A DNA stretch of 64,000 nt from Casuarina equisetifolia (GCA_028551475.1 CM052354.1:8748001-8812000); one strand, 5' to 3'. Shown: positions 1 through 11,690, counted from the first letter of the stretch. The notes: a model not told the origin generated them from the sequence alone. Program-made: numbers and translations.

Positions 1-279
1 ACATCACACGGAGAAAGTGATTTGACATCAAAATATAGCTAGTGGTATTTTCCAGTATATTACTTAAGTCGTTTTTAACATTCTCTCACATGAAAAAATA
101 TCTTTCACATGCTCCTAATATACATTCTCAATACGTTTTAAATGGTAATTTTAACCTTCCTTATTACATTCCATCAATAGAGACTTTGATGACAAATTTA
201 TTTAAAAAATAAATAAATATTGATAAAGAAAGTAAAAATAAAGACAAATTCAAGCACCAAGTTGAAGGCGCCCCATTCG

Positions 280-350
280 TAATTTGAACCTAAAACATAA
301 AATTTGTCTTTGCTATTAACTATAATGAATTCAACCACTAAGTTAAAAAG
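280..350 (-). repeat. tRNA-derived SINE-like relic
   Basis: On the minus strand an A-box-like string (ttaacttagtggttgaa) precedes a B-box-like string (ggttcaaatt) by about 40 bases, the layout of a tRNA-type polymerase III promoter. The duplicate at 37300-37375 keeps better boxes (ttagctcaatgatca and ggttcaagtc). No clean tRNA fold or tail is visible, so this is a decayed SINE or tRNA pseudogene rather than a functional tRNA. Confidence 0.4.
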
Positions 351-2337
351 CCTAAGCCTATTGATATGATTGGTTCAATTATTTTTAAATTTTAACATAA
401 AATCCCTATTGCTAGTCCGTAGAAGAGATCATAAAGTCTGCATGCTTGTGACTGAAATAGAGGGGAAAAGACAACACCGGGCTCCCACTAGCGGCCATTG
501 GATGCAAAAACCATGATGGTAACTGATGATTACTCATAACTCAACGATCATAAGCTAATCAATCTGACTAAAAGTGAGCTCAATTCTCACACCTTGCTTG
601 ATAAAAACGTTTCTTTAGTAACTCTAGACAAGAATATCATTGTAATGTATATGTCCAACCTCACATCAGTATAAAATTATATGCAGAGTTGTATCCTTGG
701 TTAAATATAATTATCTCCCCTCTCCCAAACTTCATAAGCCAATTTTTTAGATGAATTTATTAAGTTTGAAGCTTTATGAAATTTTGTTACTTTAAACTGT
801 AAAGTTTATTGATTAAAGGTTAAAAAAAAACTCCAAAATTTTTATGATGTTTTCTTCCACCTTTACGTGTATTCTTGTTTCTCATTATTAGTACCAATTC
901 CATGGGTCTGATAATACATGCAAAGTAGAGAGGGCCAAAGTTTCAATGAATACTTATTTATCAAAACCAAATGACATTTTTTACCAAATAAATGAAATTA
1001 AGTAGAAACCGGAGTCCAACCATGATAGAAAATTACAACATGAGAACAAGTTGAAATAAATAAGTGTTTAATGTCAAAATTTTAAGTAAGAGTTCATGAT
1101 TTTAATATAATAACAAGCATTTTTTCAGGCATAAAAAAAAATTGCTTATAGAACACATGGTAGTAGGAAATGGACTAAAGTTATTGATCCAATAAAATGA
1201 CCAAGGAAGAATCCCAAAAACTTATACAGATTAAAGAGGAAATTGCATCGAAACATCAGATAAAAAATGAGCATCATAAGACTGAAGCAATAGAACATCA
1301 CTAATGAAGGATTATTTATTCCTATGCACACCCCAAAACAACAAAGTTTTTTTTTTTAAAAAAAGGGACATTGTTCAAATGGCTTATTTTAAGATTTCTT
1401 TTCTTTTCTTTTCTATGCATTCCAACATGTTTCTACCTTTAAATTGAGATAATTTGTTTACACTAGATCCTTTAAGCTCTTTCTTTTTCAAATTTGAGTG
1501 GAGAAACAGCCAAAAATCTGCAAGTCCTAACCGATCTCATAACTAATCTACATCCTTGAATTGGTGAATTACATGTACTTGATATTGAAGTATTCTAATG
1601 TGGCTGAGAAATGTGCTATTCTCATTGGTTCAAACAGTTGCAAGAATAAGCTATGTTAAACTAATGAGATAAATATAAAACTATAACAATGCAAATTGAA
1701 GACCTCAATTCCACTTCTCATTCCTTCTGCTCTAGATGCAGTCCATGCATATGGATTGATCAGCAGCAAATTGTGATCAAGGATGTCATAAACCAACTAT
1801 CACGACATTTACAACATGATTGCATTTTCTACGGCTACAATAAAAAACAGATGTTTACAATTTAAGGCTTTTACTAATGGTTGACCATTCTATTACAAAA
1901 CTGTAAGGTTTGATGAAACACTCTAGACTCCCTCTACAAGAACCTAGAATTCATTTAGTATGAAGTAGAGTTACTTTATCACGTGAGACAGGAGTTCAAA
2001 TCTTGAGGACATCGCTGAGACCCTCAGAATAGAATATCTAAAGCAAGTAAATGAAGAGGAACAAGGTCGAACTATACCCTTTCATTCCAACAAGAGGCAA
2101 ACGGATGTCCATATGCCTTTTACCCCCAAGTCCAAGAACATCAAGAGCTTCAGCTCCAGGCTGATCCTGCTGCCTGCTTCATGTTCATCCCCCGTTTGCC
2201 TCAACCATTCAACTTCAGCTCTGAGAAAGGAGGGCCTAAAAGATGTCCAATACTAACATTCTCACGCAGCTTAAGTAGAATGTTGCGGCATGCTGCGTTC
2301 ACCATTTGTGACCCAATATATACATGGTTGACCTAGG

Positions 2338-3016
2338 TGTTGGGTTGGTCCAACCCATATTCGAGGACTTATTATTGGGTCCAATTAGGGTAATGTGGCC
2401 TAAGGTTTAAAAAGAAAAATATAGATTTTTTCTTTAGAGAAGAGGTAAGTGGCCATCAAAAAGAAAAGAAAGAGAGAAAAAAAAAATTTCACAAGAATTA
2501 GAGGCCCTACGCAGCAGTTGATCAAATGTCTAAACAAGGTCGATCCGTGGTCCGATTGAGCTGAATTTTTGTCAGCAGGTTCAAGATTGGGTGTTCTTCA
2601 TTGTGAAGGGTTGGATCGTTGTTTGGAGCTCTTGAAGTCAGCAGATCTTGGTCAAAAATCTGGGTGATATTTCTCCAACTTTTCTTGGTTAAGTTGTTGT
2701 TTACAACTTGTTCTTCACTATTCATTGGTGATTCTATTATTATTGAATCAATAAATCTTAGTCCTGTTGTTATTGTTAAGGACTTGATTGGATTGTAACC
2801 TAACGATTTATATAGTGGAGATTTGGATGGACTCCGTGATCGGTCCCGTGGTTTTTTTATTCTTCACATTGGAGGGGTTTTTTCACGTAAAAATTCTTTT
2901 GTGTTGAGTGTGATATTTCCTTATTCTACTTGTGATTCAAATACATCGTTGGTGTTTTAGTATTTCCTCACAGGTTCAATCAAAATAGGAAACATTATAC
3001 GTTGTTTTTCCCATCA
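2338..3016 (+). mobile_element. Solo LTR, 679 bp, probably Ty1/copia
   Basis: The block starts TGTTGGG and ends CCATCA, and is flanked on both sides by CTAGG (2333-2337 and 3017-3021). The other duplication copy has a single CTAGG at 40792-40796 with no insert, which is the empty site. The interior holds no coding frame. Near its 3' end is a ggggttttttcacgtaaa string of the kind common in plant copia LTRs. The boundary evidence is direct; the copia label is inference from that motif. Confidence 0.85.
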
Positions 3017-3235
3017 CTAGGTTGGCTTCTCCATACTGCTAGTCGTCTCTTATTTTTTAAGGTGCTTCAACTTCAAAAGATTGATATAGAACCTGCCTTT
3101 CTGGTTGAATTTTCATTGAAGTCTATTGCTTGTTCCTCTGCTAGAGGAAGGTAAAGAACACTCTCGTGTTCTATGCAAACATGATCGGGATTGGAACAAT
3201 GCCTTTGCAACAACCTATTTTTGCTTTTAGGTGCT

Positions 3236-4881
3236 TCACAGTATCCCATGTATTGGACAAATTCTCCTTGAACTACAACTTATGCCAACCCATTTCCTAA
3301 ATCCTTGGACAGACTCAAGCCTTTTGCTTTGAGCCTCAGTTCTAGCTTTTGATGCTTTTAACCTCCTATAGAGATTCTTATGGAGCTTTAGAAACTCACT
3401 TTTGTACATCCACTTGTTAGTGTACATTCCGTGTTCTTTCATTTAACCAATGACCACCATTACTCTCTCAAAGTAACCACCTCGAAGAAGGCACAGTAGC
3501 AAGAACTCATACAGGTCTCTGCTTACCACCAGTTTTCCACTCTGCATATTCCTTTTAATGTCCCCCCAAAATTTTGTGATATCACGATATATCCCCAGAC
3601 AAGAATATCCATATACCAGATTGGAAAAAGTTTGTTCTGTAGGTTGGATTTTCATCTCTTGCATTCTTTTGTATTTCCTCAGAGCATCTGCCACCATTTT
3701 GGCCTTGAAGCAAAAGTAAATAGAAGAATTAAGCTCGTAAACTACAGGACAAACAGTGCTCTCCTCTCTTGTTTCTCGAAGCAAAAACTTGGTCAGATCT
3801 GATTTGTTGTCATGGTTGATACATTTGCATACGTGTCACCCTTATCTACTGCTTTTGACGGAGAGAGAAAGATAACCATCTCATCAAACAAATTCATGAG
3901 CAAGCCGGATTTTCTCATCTGTTTTAGTAGTGATTTTGCCTCTCCAAACATACTTCCCTTTTGGTAGGCTGAAATGAGTAACAAATAAGCATTAAAGCCC
4001 ATAGGAGCTCTAGCTGCCTCCAAGTCATCCAAAATGTCACGTGCCAATTCAAGCCAACCTAAACTAATACAAGCCCCATTTACATTAGAAACAATACTTG
4101 ATCCTCTAAACGAAAGTGACTTGTTTTGAAGGCAAAGTAAAATTTTTGATAGGTAACTAATCTTCCCATTGATCTTGTACCCATAGATGAGCTTGGCCAG
4201 GGCTTTCTCACTGACAGCAAGTTTCCCGTGCCTAGAAATGATAAGTTCCTATTTACCTTCAACTTTAAGGACATAATCCTTTTGTAGCATCTCAGGCACA
4301 ATATGCAATTTTAATGTATTCTTGAGATTGCCAGAACCCAATGGTACATTGAAAGGCTTCTGTAGTTCCTTTATATCTTTCCCAATTGAAGAAGACTGTA
4401 AGTATCTATAAACATCCATTACAAGCTCAGCAGCAGCATCAATGTCATTATGCAAGCTCAACAAACTATCATAGAACTGCCGATAATGACAAACAAATGA
4501 AGCCGAAACTTGACTAATGTGGTCTTTAAATTTCTTCACCTCATCCATCTGACCGTTAATCTCATGGATTTGGGCAATGATGCTGATTGAGTGTGCATCG
4601 GCCACAACCCCAGTCTGCGGCATCAACTCAATGAGCTGTTGGCCCTTGAAAGATAATTTAAACCTCACACAAGCATCAAGCACCAGGTTAAAGATCAACG
4701 TATCTGGCTGTATCAGCTTTGCACGACCACTTTTGTTTGCACTTAACTGTTGGAAACAATCACAAATCTGAACTAAGAAATTTGTCATAATGTATGTCCC
4801 AACCTCTGTCTTCACCAAATGGAGAACAACCAACCACAATACATTCATTGGGGGCAAACTCTCTCTATCCAGCATCAATCT
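3236..4881 (-). pseudogene. PPR protein pseudogene, 3' portion
   Basis: This is the C-terminal two thirds of a broken copy of the 707-aa PPR gene at 41050-43173. Relative to the intact copy there is a CAG to TAG stop just after residues VEGK (near 4249), a one-base deletion near 3812 that shifts frame before the SDLTK region, a TAT to TAA stop before MKEHGMY (near 3440), and an in-frame loss of codons near 4450. The normal stop is lost, adding a short tail ending near 3236. The piece ends at 4881, where a copia element begins inside the codons for the RLMLDRE region. Several independent lesions mean it cannot make the full protein. Confidence 0.93.
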
Positions 4882-5069
4882 TGTTATGGAATATTAATAT
4901 TGTCACAACATGAAATCAGGATAATTAGCATTATGTAAATATTTCCCTAATTATTTCTTTCCTTGTCTATCTTCATTCTAGGTCTATATAAAGACCTTAT
5001 ATTGTACATTGTAAGATATAGCAGTATCAATACAGAGAGAAATTCCCTCACTCGGTCATAATTGTAACA
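4882..5069 (+). repeat. 5' LTR of the copia element at 4.9-10.3 kb
   Basis: 188 bp, TG...CA ends. A TATA-like ctatataaag sits near 4984-4993. Hand comparison with the 3' LTR gives 6 mismatches and no gaps (about 3.2 percent), five of them transitions. Confidence 0.96.
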
Positions 5070-5328
5070 TGGTATCAAAGCCCAGCCCAGTCTAAATCCG
5101 TTTCCGCTCCCTTTTTTCTGAGTTCATCTTACCTCTCTACTGCATTTTTCTCACTTCCCCATCATACCCTCCTTTTCCTCCTTAACTACTTTTTTACCAC
5201 AACCCTAACCCTAGCCGCTATCTTTTTCTTCTCCCTAAATTACCCTTGCCCCTCTTTCGAATTACCTCGTTGCCACTCAACCCTAGCCGCCGCCTCTCCT
5301 ATTCCGACCACCAATCTCCGCCGTCCCC

Positions 5329-6957
5329 ATGGCATCTACCACTGCAAATCCTCTCAATTCGACCACCACTCATGCTCAATCCACAGAAACTCCACCTTTT
5401 TCAATGCCTGGCACTTCTATCCCCGCCATCGCCCCTCTTCGCAACCCCTATTATCTCTCGGCGGCCGATTTGCAAGCCAGCCCCATTGTTCCTCATCGCC
5501 TCATTGGTGAGTCAAACTACGCCGTCTGGGCTGAGCAAATCTACACGATTTGCCTCGCTCGCAACAAATTAGGGTTCCTCACTGGCGATCTTCCCTGACT
5601 GACCGGCGATCCTCCCTGACCGACCGGCGATCCTGATGCCATCGCTCGCTGGGATCAAGCGCACGCCACCGTGAAATCCTGGCTCATAAATTCCACTGAA
5701 CGGTCCCTCGAACGGCTTGTCTCTCGCTCCAAATTCATCTCTGAAATTTGGGAGCTTCTCGTCGATTCCTTCGCCAAGGTTTTCGGCACTCAGCGCTATG
5801 GGCTCCGTCAAGCAATCTCCAATCTGCGCCTCTCAAGCGGCTGCACCACCACCGAATTAACCAATTTCTTTATTCGGTTAAAAGATCTTTGGAGCGATTT
5901 GGAGAATCATGAGCCCCCAATTCACTTCGATTGCGGGCTTTGTTCTTGCAAGATCAACGATCGTCTACACGATCGTGAACAGCAAGCGAGATCCATGAAA
6001 TTTCTCATGGGTCTCCCCGAAGAGTTTCAGAATCTGTGCACACAGATTCTATCCCGTGACTCCTTACCCACCTTAGAGCGAACTTATGCTCTTTCCAAGC
6101 AAGAAGTTCACCAGCGGAGTGGAGCTTCCGCTGGTGATGCCGTCAGTTTTCATGGCCTACGCGTGTCCTCCAGTGATGAGGAGCACGCTTGGTCGAACCA
6201 GGCGCAGGGTTGGAGTGGCTCTCGCTCCCCTCGCGCATCAGACACTCACGCATCTCGTAAGTTTGGCCCGACCCCTGCGGGCAAACACGGATGGCCTGTC
6301 AGCGTCTCTTCCTCTGGGCCCACTCCAAACTCGCGGGTCTGTACCCACTGCAAGAAAGCGGGCCACGTTCATGAGGCCTGCTTCCTACTAATTAGGTACC
6401 CACCTAATTGGCAGCCCAAGCACCGTGGCAGGTCCTCTCGTCGCAGGCCCACTGGGCCTAGGCCCACCGCACATAATTCGACCTCTGACTCTTCTTTTTT
6501 TGCATATCCATCTTTTTCCTTAGGCTCTTATGGTGGGCCTCCTTCGAGTCTTCTTCCCCCACCTAGCCTGGGATTATTGGGCCATACTCCTCCGGCCCCT
6601 GGGAGTATTTTTGGTGACCCTTTTAGACTCATTTTGACCCCTGATCAACAGGCCAAGCTTATTTCTATGCTCAATCAAGCGGGCCCTACTGACTCCAGTG
6701 CCAACTTCACAGGTATCTCTTCTTCCTTGGACTCACTTAATTCCAATTGGATTATTGATTTAGGGGCTAGTGACCACATTACCTGTGATTTACGTTATCT
6801 TGATTCATTTTATCCATGTGCATCTCCCTTTTTTATTTGCTTACCCGATCAGACCCGTAGTCCCGTCACTCATATTGGCCAATTTCGCCCTAGCCCCAAA
6901 TTAATTTTAAGCCATGTTTTATATGCCCCTTATTTTTGGCATAACCTTTTATCTATT
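5329..6957 (+). pseudogene. copia gag-protease region (broken)
   Basis: Frame 1 reads as copia Gag (LIGESNYAVWAEQIYTICLA near the N terminus) through a zinc-knuckle-like CTHCKKAGHVHEAC (about 6340-6380) to a protease core WIIDLGASDHIT near 6750. Protease normally has D-S/T-G; here it is D-L-G, so the catalytic triplet is altered. Two in-frame TGA stops at 5596 and 5617 come from a 21-bp unit repeated in tandem (ggcgatc at 5584, 5605 and 5626). A further TAA follows HNLLSI at 6958. The ATG at 5329 was chosen because the Gag frame is continuous from it. Confidence 0.9.
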
Positions 6958-6960
6958 TAA

Positions 6961-8400
6961 AAACTAACCCATGATAACAATTGTGTGGTTTTGTTTTTCG
7001 ATAAATTTTGTGTTTTCCAGGACCGTACGACTGGGGTGCTGATAGGACTCGGCAAGGTTGAAGGGGGACTTTATTTTCTTTGTTCTGCTATTCCTAAACA
7101 TTTTCATTCCGTTTTTTTTGAATATTTGTCTTCTATTTTCAATTCTCATTGTACTCTCAAGTAAACCCCTGCTTGTAACTCAATTTTTAATAATGAATAT
7201 TTTCTTTAGCATCAACGTTTGGGCCATTCTTCTTCAAAATCTTATTTTGCTAATGGGAAAACCATTTTTTGCCCGAATTTTTTTCTCCTGTGACATTTGT
7301 CCTTTGGCAAAACAAACCCATGCTTTTTTTCCTTCCCGTACTTCTACCACAACTTCTATTTTTGATCTTGTTCATATGGACCTCTGGGGTCCCTATCGCC
7401 ATTCCACTCATGATGGTGCCTGTTATTTTTTAACTATCGTTGATGATTTCTCCTGTGCCACTTGGACTTTTCTCCTTCACTTCAAAAGCCAAGTTTTTTC
7501 CAAAATTCAAAATTTTCTTTCTATGGTTCATACCCAATTCAATGTTACTGTCAAACGCATACGCTCTGACAATGGCACAGAATTTTTTTCCTCTGAATGT
7601 TCCTCTTACCTCCGTTCTCGTGGTATAATCCATGAGAGCTCATGCGTTCATACTCCGCAACAAAATGGGGTGGTTGAACACAAGCATCGCCACCTTCTAG
7701 ATGTGGCTCATGCTTTGCTCTTTCAAGCCCATCTACTCCCTTCTTTTTAGGGTGAGTGCATCCTTACCGCTACTTACCTCATCAATCACCTTCCGTCATC
7801 TTCTCTTTGTGGCATTACCCCTTATGAGTGTCTCTTTGGTACTCGCTCTCTTCTTGATCATCTACGTGTTTTCGATTGTCAATGTTATGCTACCACTTTG
7901 GGTCCTCGTGACAAATTTAGTCCCTGTGCCACCTCTTGTGTTTTTATCGGATATCCATCCTACCAAAAGGGTTACAAACTTTTTGACCCTGCTACCAAAA
8001 AAATTTTTGTTAGTCGTGATGTCATTTTCCGCGAAGATGTTTTTCCTTTTGCTTTGCAGGTTTCTCCTTCGTCCCCTGACGGCTCGGCTAATCCCTCAGC
8101 CCCCATCATACCTCCTGTGGAATCATACTCTCCCTCTGCTTTACCCATTGATGAACCCCCTTTTCCAGATACCTCTCATTCTAGCCCTAACCCTTCGTTT
8201 TCAGTACCCTCTGCTCCTGCTCCTCCTTCACCCCCTCCCCTTTCAGATTCCCCCACCCCTTCCCCTTCAGTTCCTACATCCCCACCTTTGCCTTCTCCTC
8301 CTGCACCCTCACTTTCATCTCCCATTGTTCGTCGTTCTGGTCGTCCCATTAAACCACCAATTTGGAGCACTGATTATCTTTGTCCTACCCTTCCCTCCTC
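6961..8400 (+). pseudogene. copia GAG-pre-integrase and integrase (broken)
   Basis: After the stop at 6958 the reading continues through a pre-integrase H-x-x-x-GH (HQRLGHSSSK near 7210) and the integrase C-x-x-C (CDICPLAKQTH). The core shows the three acidic residues in MDLWGP, IRSDNGTEF and NGVVEHKH. Frame changes occur between 7030 and 7300, and a TGG to TAG stop lies at 7748-7750, inside F-W-GEC. The C-terminal part, GPRDKFSPC to DVIFREDVF, reads in a different frame from 7898, then a proline/serine-rich spacer leads to the reverse transcriptase. It is antisense to the PPR pseudogene and has no host role. Confidence 0.88.
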
Positions 8401-8479
8401 TTCCTGCGCTTATCCCATTTCCAATTACATTTCTTTAGATAAATGTCATCCTCAACACCGTCATTTTGTTGCTTCCATT

Positions 8480-10059
8480 TCTGCCGTTCCTGAACCCACC
8501 TATTATCATGAAGCTATCAAGGACCCCCATTGGGTCGTTGCCATGGATAATGAGCTTACTGCTCTTGAGGCAAATTACACCTGGGATGTGGTCTCTTTAC
8601 CCCCTGGTCATTGTTATGTTGGTTGCAAGTGGGTCTACAAGGTTAAATACCGTGCAAATGGTTCTGTTGAACGCTACAAAGCCCGTTTGGTCGCCAAAGG
8701 TTATAGTCAACGTGAAGGTTTTGACTATCAGGATACTTTTTCACCCACTGCCAAACATGTTACTGTTCGACTTCTCATCATTATCGCTTCAGTACATCAT
8801 TGGCCCTTGATCCAGATGGATGTCAGAATGCTTTCCTTCATGGTGATCTCTTTGAAGAGGTTTATATGGCTCTTCCTCTCAGATTTCGCAATCAAAGGGA
8901 GGGACTTGTATGTCGATTACGTAAATCCTTGTATGGTCTCAAGCAAGCATCTCGCCAGTGGAATGCCAAATTTACTTCAGCCTTACTTGCATATGGCTTC
9001 CGACAATCTTGGCATGACTACTCTCTCTTCACCAAAACTCAGGGAAGTTCTTTTGTGGCATTACTCATTTATGTTGACGATATTTTGATCATATGAAACA
9101 ACAAGATAGCTATATCGAACTTAAAAAGCTACTTACACTCCACTTTCTCCATGAAGGATCTTGGACAATCAAAATTCTTCCTTGGTATTGAGATCGCTCG
9201 ATCCCCACATGGCATTTCCTTGAGTTAGAGAAAATATACCTTGGAACTCATCTCTGAAGCAGGACTAGCTGGATCCAAACCGTCAGTAATCCCTATGGAG
9301 CAAAACAAAAAATTTACAAGTATTGAATATGATGCAAGTTCAAAAGAAGAGGTTCATGATCCACCGCTCGAAGATCCTTCTACCTATCAACGTCTAGTTG
9401 GGAGATTAATTTATTTAACTCTCACCAGACCTGACATCATTTTTTCAGTCCAGCTACTCAGTCAATTTATGCATAAACCAAAACAGTCACACATGGAGGC
9501 AGCTATGAAAATCATTCTATATCTCAAGAGTTGCCCAGGTCTCGGACTCATGTTTCCCTCAACGTCGAAATTGGAGCTCAGAGCCTATTGTGATTCAGAC
9601 TACAGTACTTGCCCTATGACATGCCGATCAACCACGGGTTTTTGCATAATGCTTGGGAATTCTCTAGTATCCTGACGATCCAAAAAACAACCAATAGTCT
9701 CTTTATCTTCTGCAGAAGCTGAATATCGAGCCATGCAAGTCACCACCTATGAGATAGTATGGATAATGGGACTACTTCATGATTTTGGTTTCTATCTCCG
9801 ACAACCAACTCTTCTTTTTTGTGATAATGAAGCAGCCGAGAAAATTGCGGCAAATCCGATATTTCATGAGAGAACTAAACATATAGAGGTGGATTGTCAT
9901 TATGTGAGAGAAAAATTGCAATAGGGAATAATTTCAACCGGTGACATATCTACTAAGGAACAACCTGCAGATTTGTTCACTAAAGCCCTTAACAATAGGC
10001 AACATTGGCACCTTCTCTCCAAGCTCGGAGTATTTGACTTGTTCAAATCTCCGGCTTGA
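8480..10059 (+). pseudogene. copia reverse transcriptase-RNase H (broken)
   Basis: WVYKVKYRANGSVERYKARL (about 8630) opens the reverse transcriptase domain. A frameshift near 8820 falls in the [12 protein letters not shown] segment. The catalytic YVDD is intact ([11 protein letters not shown], 9067-9096) and is followed by a stop. RNase H follows with AYCDSDYSTCP, SSAEAEYRAM and FCDNEAAEKIA, ending LFTKAL...HLLSKLGV, and stops next to the polypurine tract. Stops at 9096, near 9226, at 9673 and at 9922 show decay after insertion. Confidence 0.9.
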
Positions 10060-10066
10060 GGGGGAG

Positions 10067-10254
10067 TGTTATGGAATATTAATATTGTCACAATGTGAAA
10101 TCAAGATAATTAGCATTATGTAAATATTTCCCTAATTATTTCTTTCCTTGTATATCTTCATTCTAGGTCTATATAAAGACCTTATATTGTACATTGTAAG
10201 ATATAGCAGTATCAATACAGAGAGAAATTCCCTCACTCAGTCACAATTGTAACA
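10067..10254 (+). repeat. 3' LTR of the copia element at 4.9-10.3 kb
   Basis: 188 bp, same ends and length as the 5' LTR. It is preceded by the purine tract at 10053-10066 and followed by the AATCT target duplication at 10255-10259. Confidence 0.96.
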
Positions 10255-10766
10255 AATCTCAAAATGATTGGAGCAGGGATAGGCATTTGAGATATTTCCA
10301 AGGAAAGGGACAGCTTGGTAAGGACATCTGGCTGAATCATGCCAAACGTCTCTTTCAAAACTATCAGGACTAAGTCAAATCCTTTTTGTAGCCACTGGGA
10401 GTCAGATGAATAAGAAAGTTCACTAATCAACCTCCGCACAAGAGCTTCCCTAGGTAAACCGTACAACCTTCTAAAATCATTGAATGGCTCCCATATTTCA
10501 TCCAATTGATGATCCTTCAAGGCAATTTCAAGCTTCCTCAACAAAACTGCATGAGAGGTACCATCCTAACAAATCCTTTCAAGGGGAGTGCTAGTAGAAA
10601 AAGAAACTTGGTTCTTCTGGTAGTGTCTATCATACACTCGAGGCCTCTAAAAATTTTCTCTTGTGATAACTGCCGTGCCATAATATGATGATACAAGGGT
10701 AATCCTACAAATAGCCTTAGCCACTCCGTACCCCAATGAATAGAACTTGATGAAGTGGGGATGCAT
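10255..10766 (-). pseudogene. PPR protein pseudogene, 5' portion
   Basis: This continues the broken PPR copy upstream of the copia insertion. The start codon equivalent is at 10764-10766 (MHPHF against MHRRF in the intact gene). The segment covers the ALKDHQLDEIWEPFNDFRRL region. A TGG to TAG stop in the C-W-EGSS motif (near 10566) and a shifted frame near 10600-10740 break it. Upstream bases stay homologous to the intact gene's leader until about 10913, and the leader carries an extra duplicated piece (two near-copies of the aagccacctacaaagtacc type string, 10815-10880). Confidence 0.92.
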
Positions 10767-11027
10767 CAGAAACTTCTTTAATCAATTCCAGTGCTAATCA
10801 TTATCTGTCAACAAAGCCACCTACAAAGTAGCTAATTCATTATTTGCCAACCAAGCCATTTGCAAAGTACCTAATATACATGTATCGTTACTGGAAGATC
10901 CTCACGTATTGTTTGCTATCAATAGTACAATGTGCGATTTCTTCATATTTATTGTTTTGAGGCAATACAAGCCATTATCGACTGGTCTTCGGATAATTGT
11001 CTTTCCTATACAAGACTCTCACGGGAT

Positions 11028-11100
11028 GTCCCCTTTGGTTTAATGGCAAAAGATCATGGAACTGTGAGTCCACAAGTCGGTTTGAAATCCCTCATCTGTG
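11028..11100 (+). repeat. tRNA-like SINE head
   Basis: A-box-like ttggtttaatggcaaaa (11034-11050) and B-box-like ggtttgaaatccc (11079-11091) are spaced as in a tRNA-derived polymerase III promoter. A short A-run follows at 11107. It lies just outside the segmental duplication. Family unknown; no flanking repeats were confirmed. Confidence 0.4.
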
Positions 11101-11240
11101 TATGCGTAAAAAAAAATGTTAGAGATCGAAATATTACTTGTATGGTTTACGAGTAAGCCCACACTGCATCCAACAGTAACTTCTCGTAGGCCTATTAGAT
11201 CAAAACTGACGTGGCTGATGCCCCAGAATCCAACGAGCAG

Positions 11241-11690
11241 TTAAAATTGGGTTGGGTTATTGCGGTGGACATGGCAGGGAAGTGGGCTGGTATTTAGCCC
11301 GATTGTGGTCTGGAGCGGCACTGGCCAGACGACGACATACTCGGCACGTAACAGAGATGGCACCATAAGAAGACATCCCTGTATGATGGAAGCGTCGTGT
11401 GAACAGTGCGAGTACCTGATATTTACCTTCATGATCTTCAGATATGACCTTTACTAACCCTATTCTCTCCTTAAGCACGGGCTTTGATAAGAGAGCTTCA
11501 GAAACCACTCCGGAATTAAGCCCTTTTGTGAAAACCGTAGGTTGTGTAAGAGTAATGGCCATACATGTACGTGACCACCAAAGGGAGTTTTTATAAACGA
11601 GGAGAGGCATTAACCTCTTAGGCGGTGATGCACACGGACAGCTCATTACCCAATTGGCGCCCACAAAACCATAATCATGGTTTTGCCCTT
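11241..11690 (-). other. GC-richer island, possible LTR remnant
   Basis: This piece is more GC-rich than its surroundings. On the minus strand it carries a TATA-like tataaaaactccc and a tggcgcc string, and a 135-codon open frame (11257-11664) that matches no family I recognise. The features would fit an LTR leader region, but no partner LTR, target duplication or retroelement protein is visible next to it. The open frame may be chance. Confidence 0.25.

Larger units (their letters stand above)
4882..10254 (+). mobile_element. Ty1/copia retrotransposon, nearly full length, decayed
   Basis: A 5373-bp element with two 188-bp LTRs (TGTTATGG...GTAACA), AATCT target duplications at 4877-4881 and 10255-10259, a primer binding site tggtatcaaagc (5070) matching initiator tRNA-Met, and a polypurine tract gcttgagggggag just before the 3' LTR. 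Order of domains is gag, protease, integrase, reverse transcriptase, RNase H, which is the copia order. It sits antisense in the PPR pseudogene, and the uninterrupted site is AATCT at 42662-42666 in the intact gene. Short LTRs and the gag type suggest an Ale/Retrofit-like lineage, which is inference. Stops and frameshifts make it non-autonomous now. Confidence 0.97.
1..10913. repeat. Segmental duplication, left copy (PPR gene plus flanks)
   Basis: This stretch, minus its inserts, aligns in the same orientation with about 36.17-43.28 kb. Matching landmarks are the SINE-like segment (280-350 with 37300-37375), the TTTTC repeat (about 1391 with 39831), the conserved block 2065-2330 with 40500-40790, and the whole PPR coding region. 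Homology stops right after the shared string ggaagatcc near 10905 and 43270. The left edge lies outside the window. Inserts found only here are the solo LTR 2338-3016 and the copia element 4882-10254. Identity judged by eye is above 90 percent over the PPR part. Confidence 0.9.

Noticed and set aside
5569-5811. Minus-strand 80-codon frame
   Set aside because: Antisense to copia gag and its 21-bp tandem repeat.
8176-8370. Glycine/glutamate-rich minus-strand frame
   Set aside because: It is antisense to the proline/serine-rich spacer of the copia polyprotein and only mirrors its base composition.
11028-11100. Functional tRNA gene
   Set aside because: Box spacing is tRNA-like, but I could not build a paired acceptor stem or anticodon arm, so it is listed only as a SINE-like relic.
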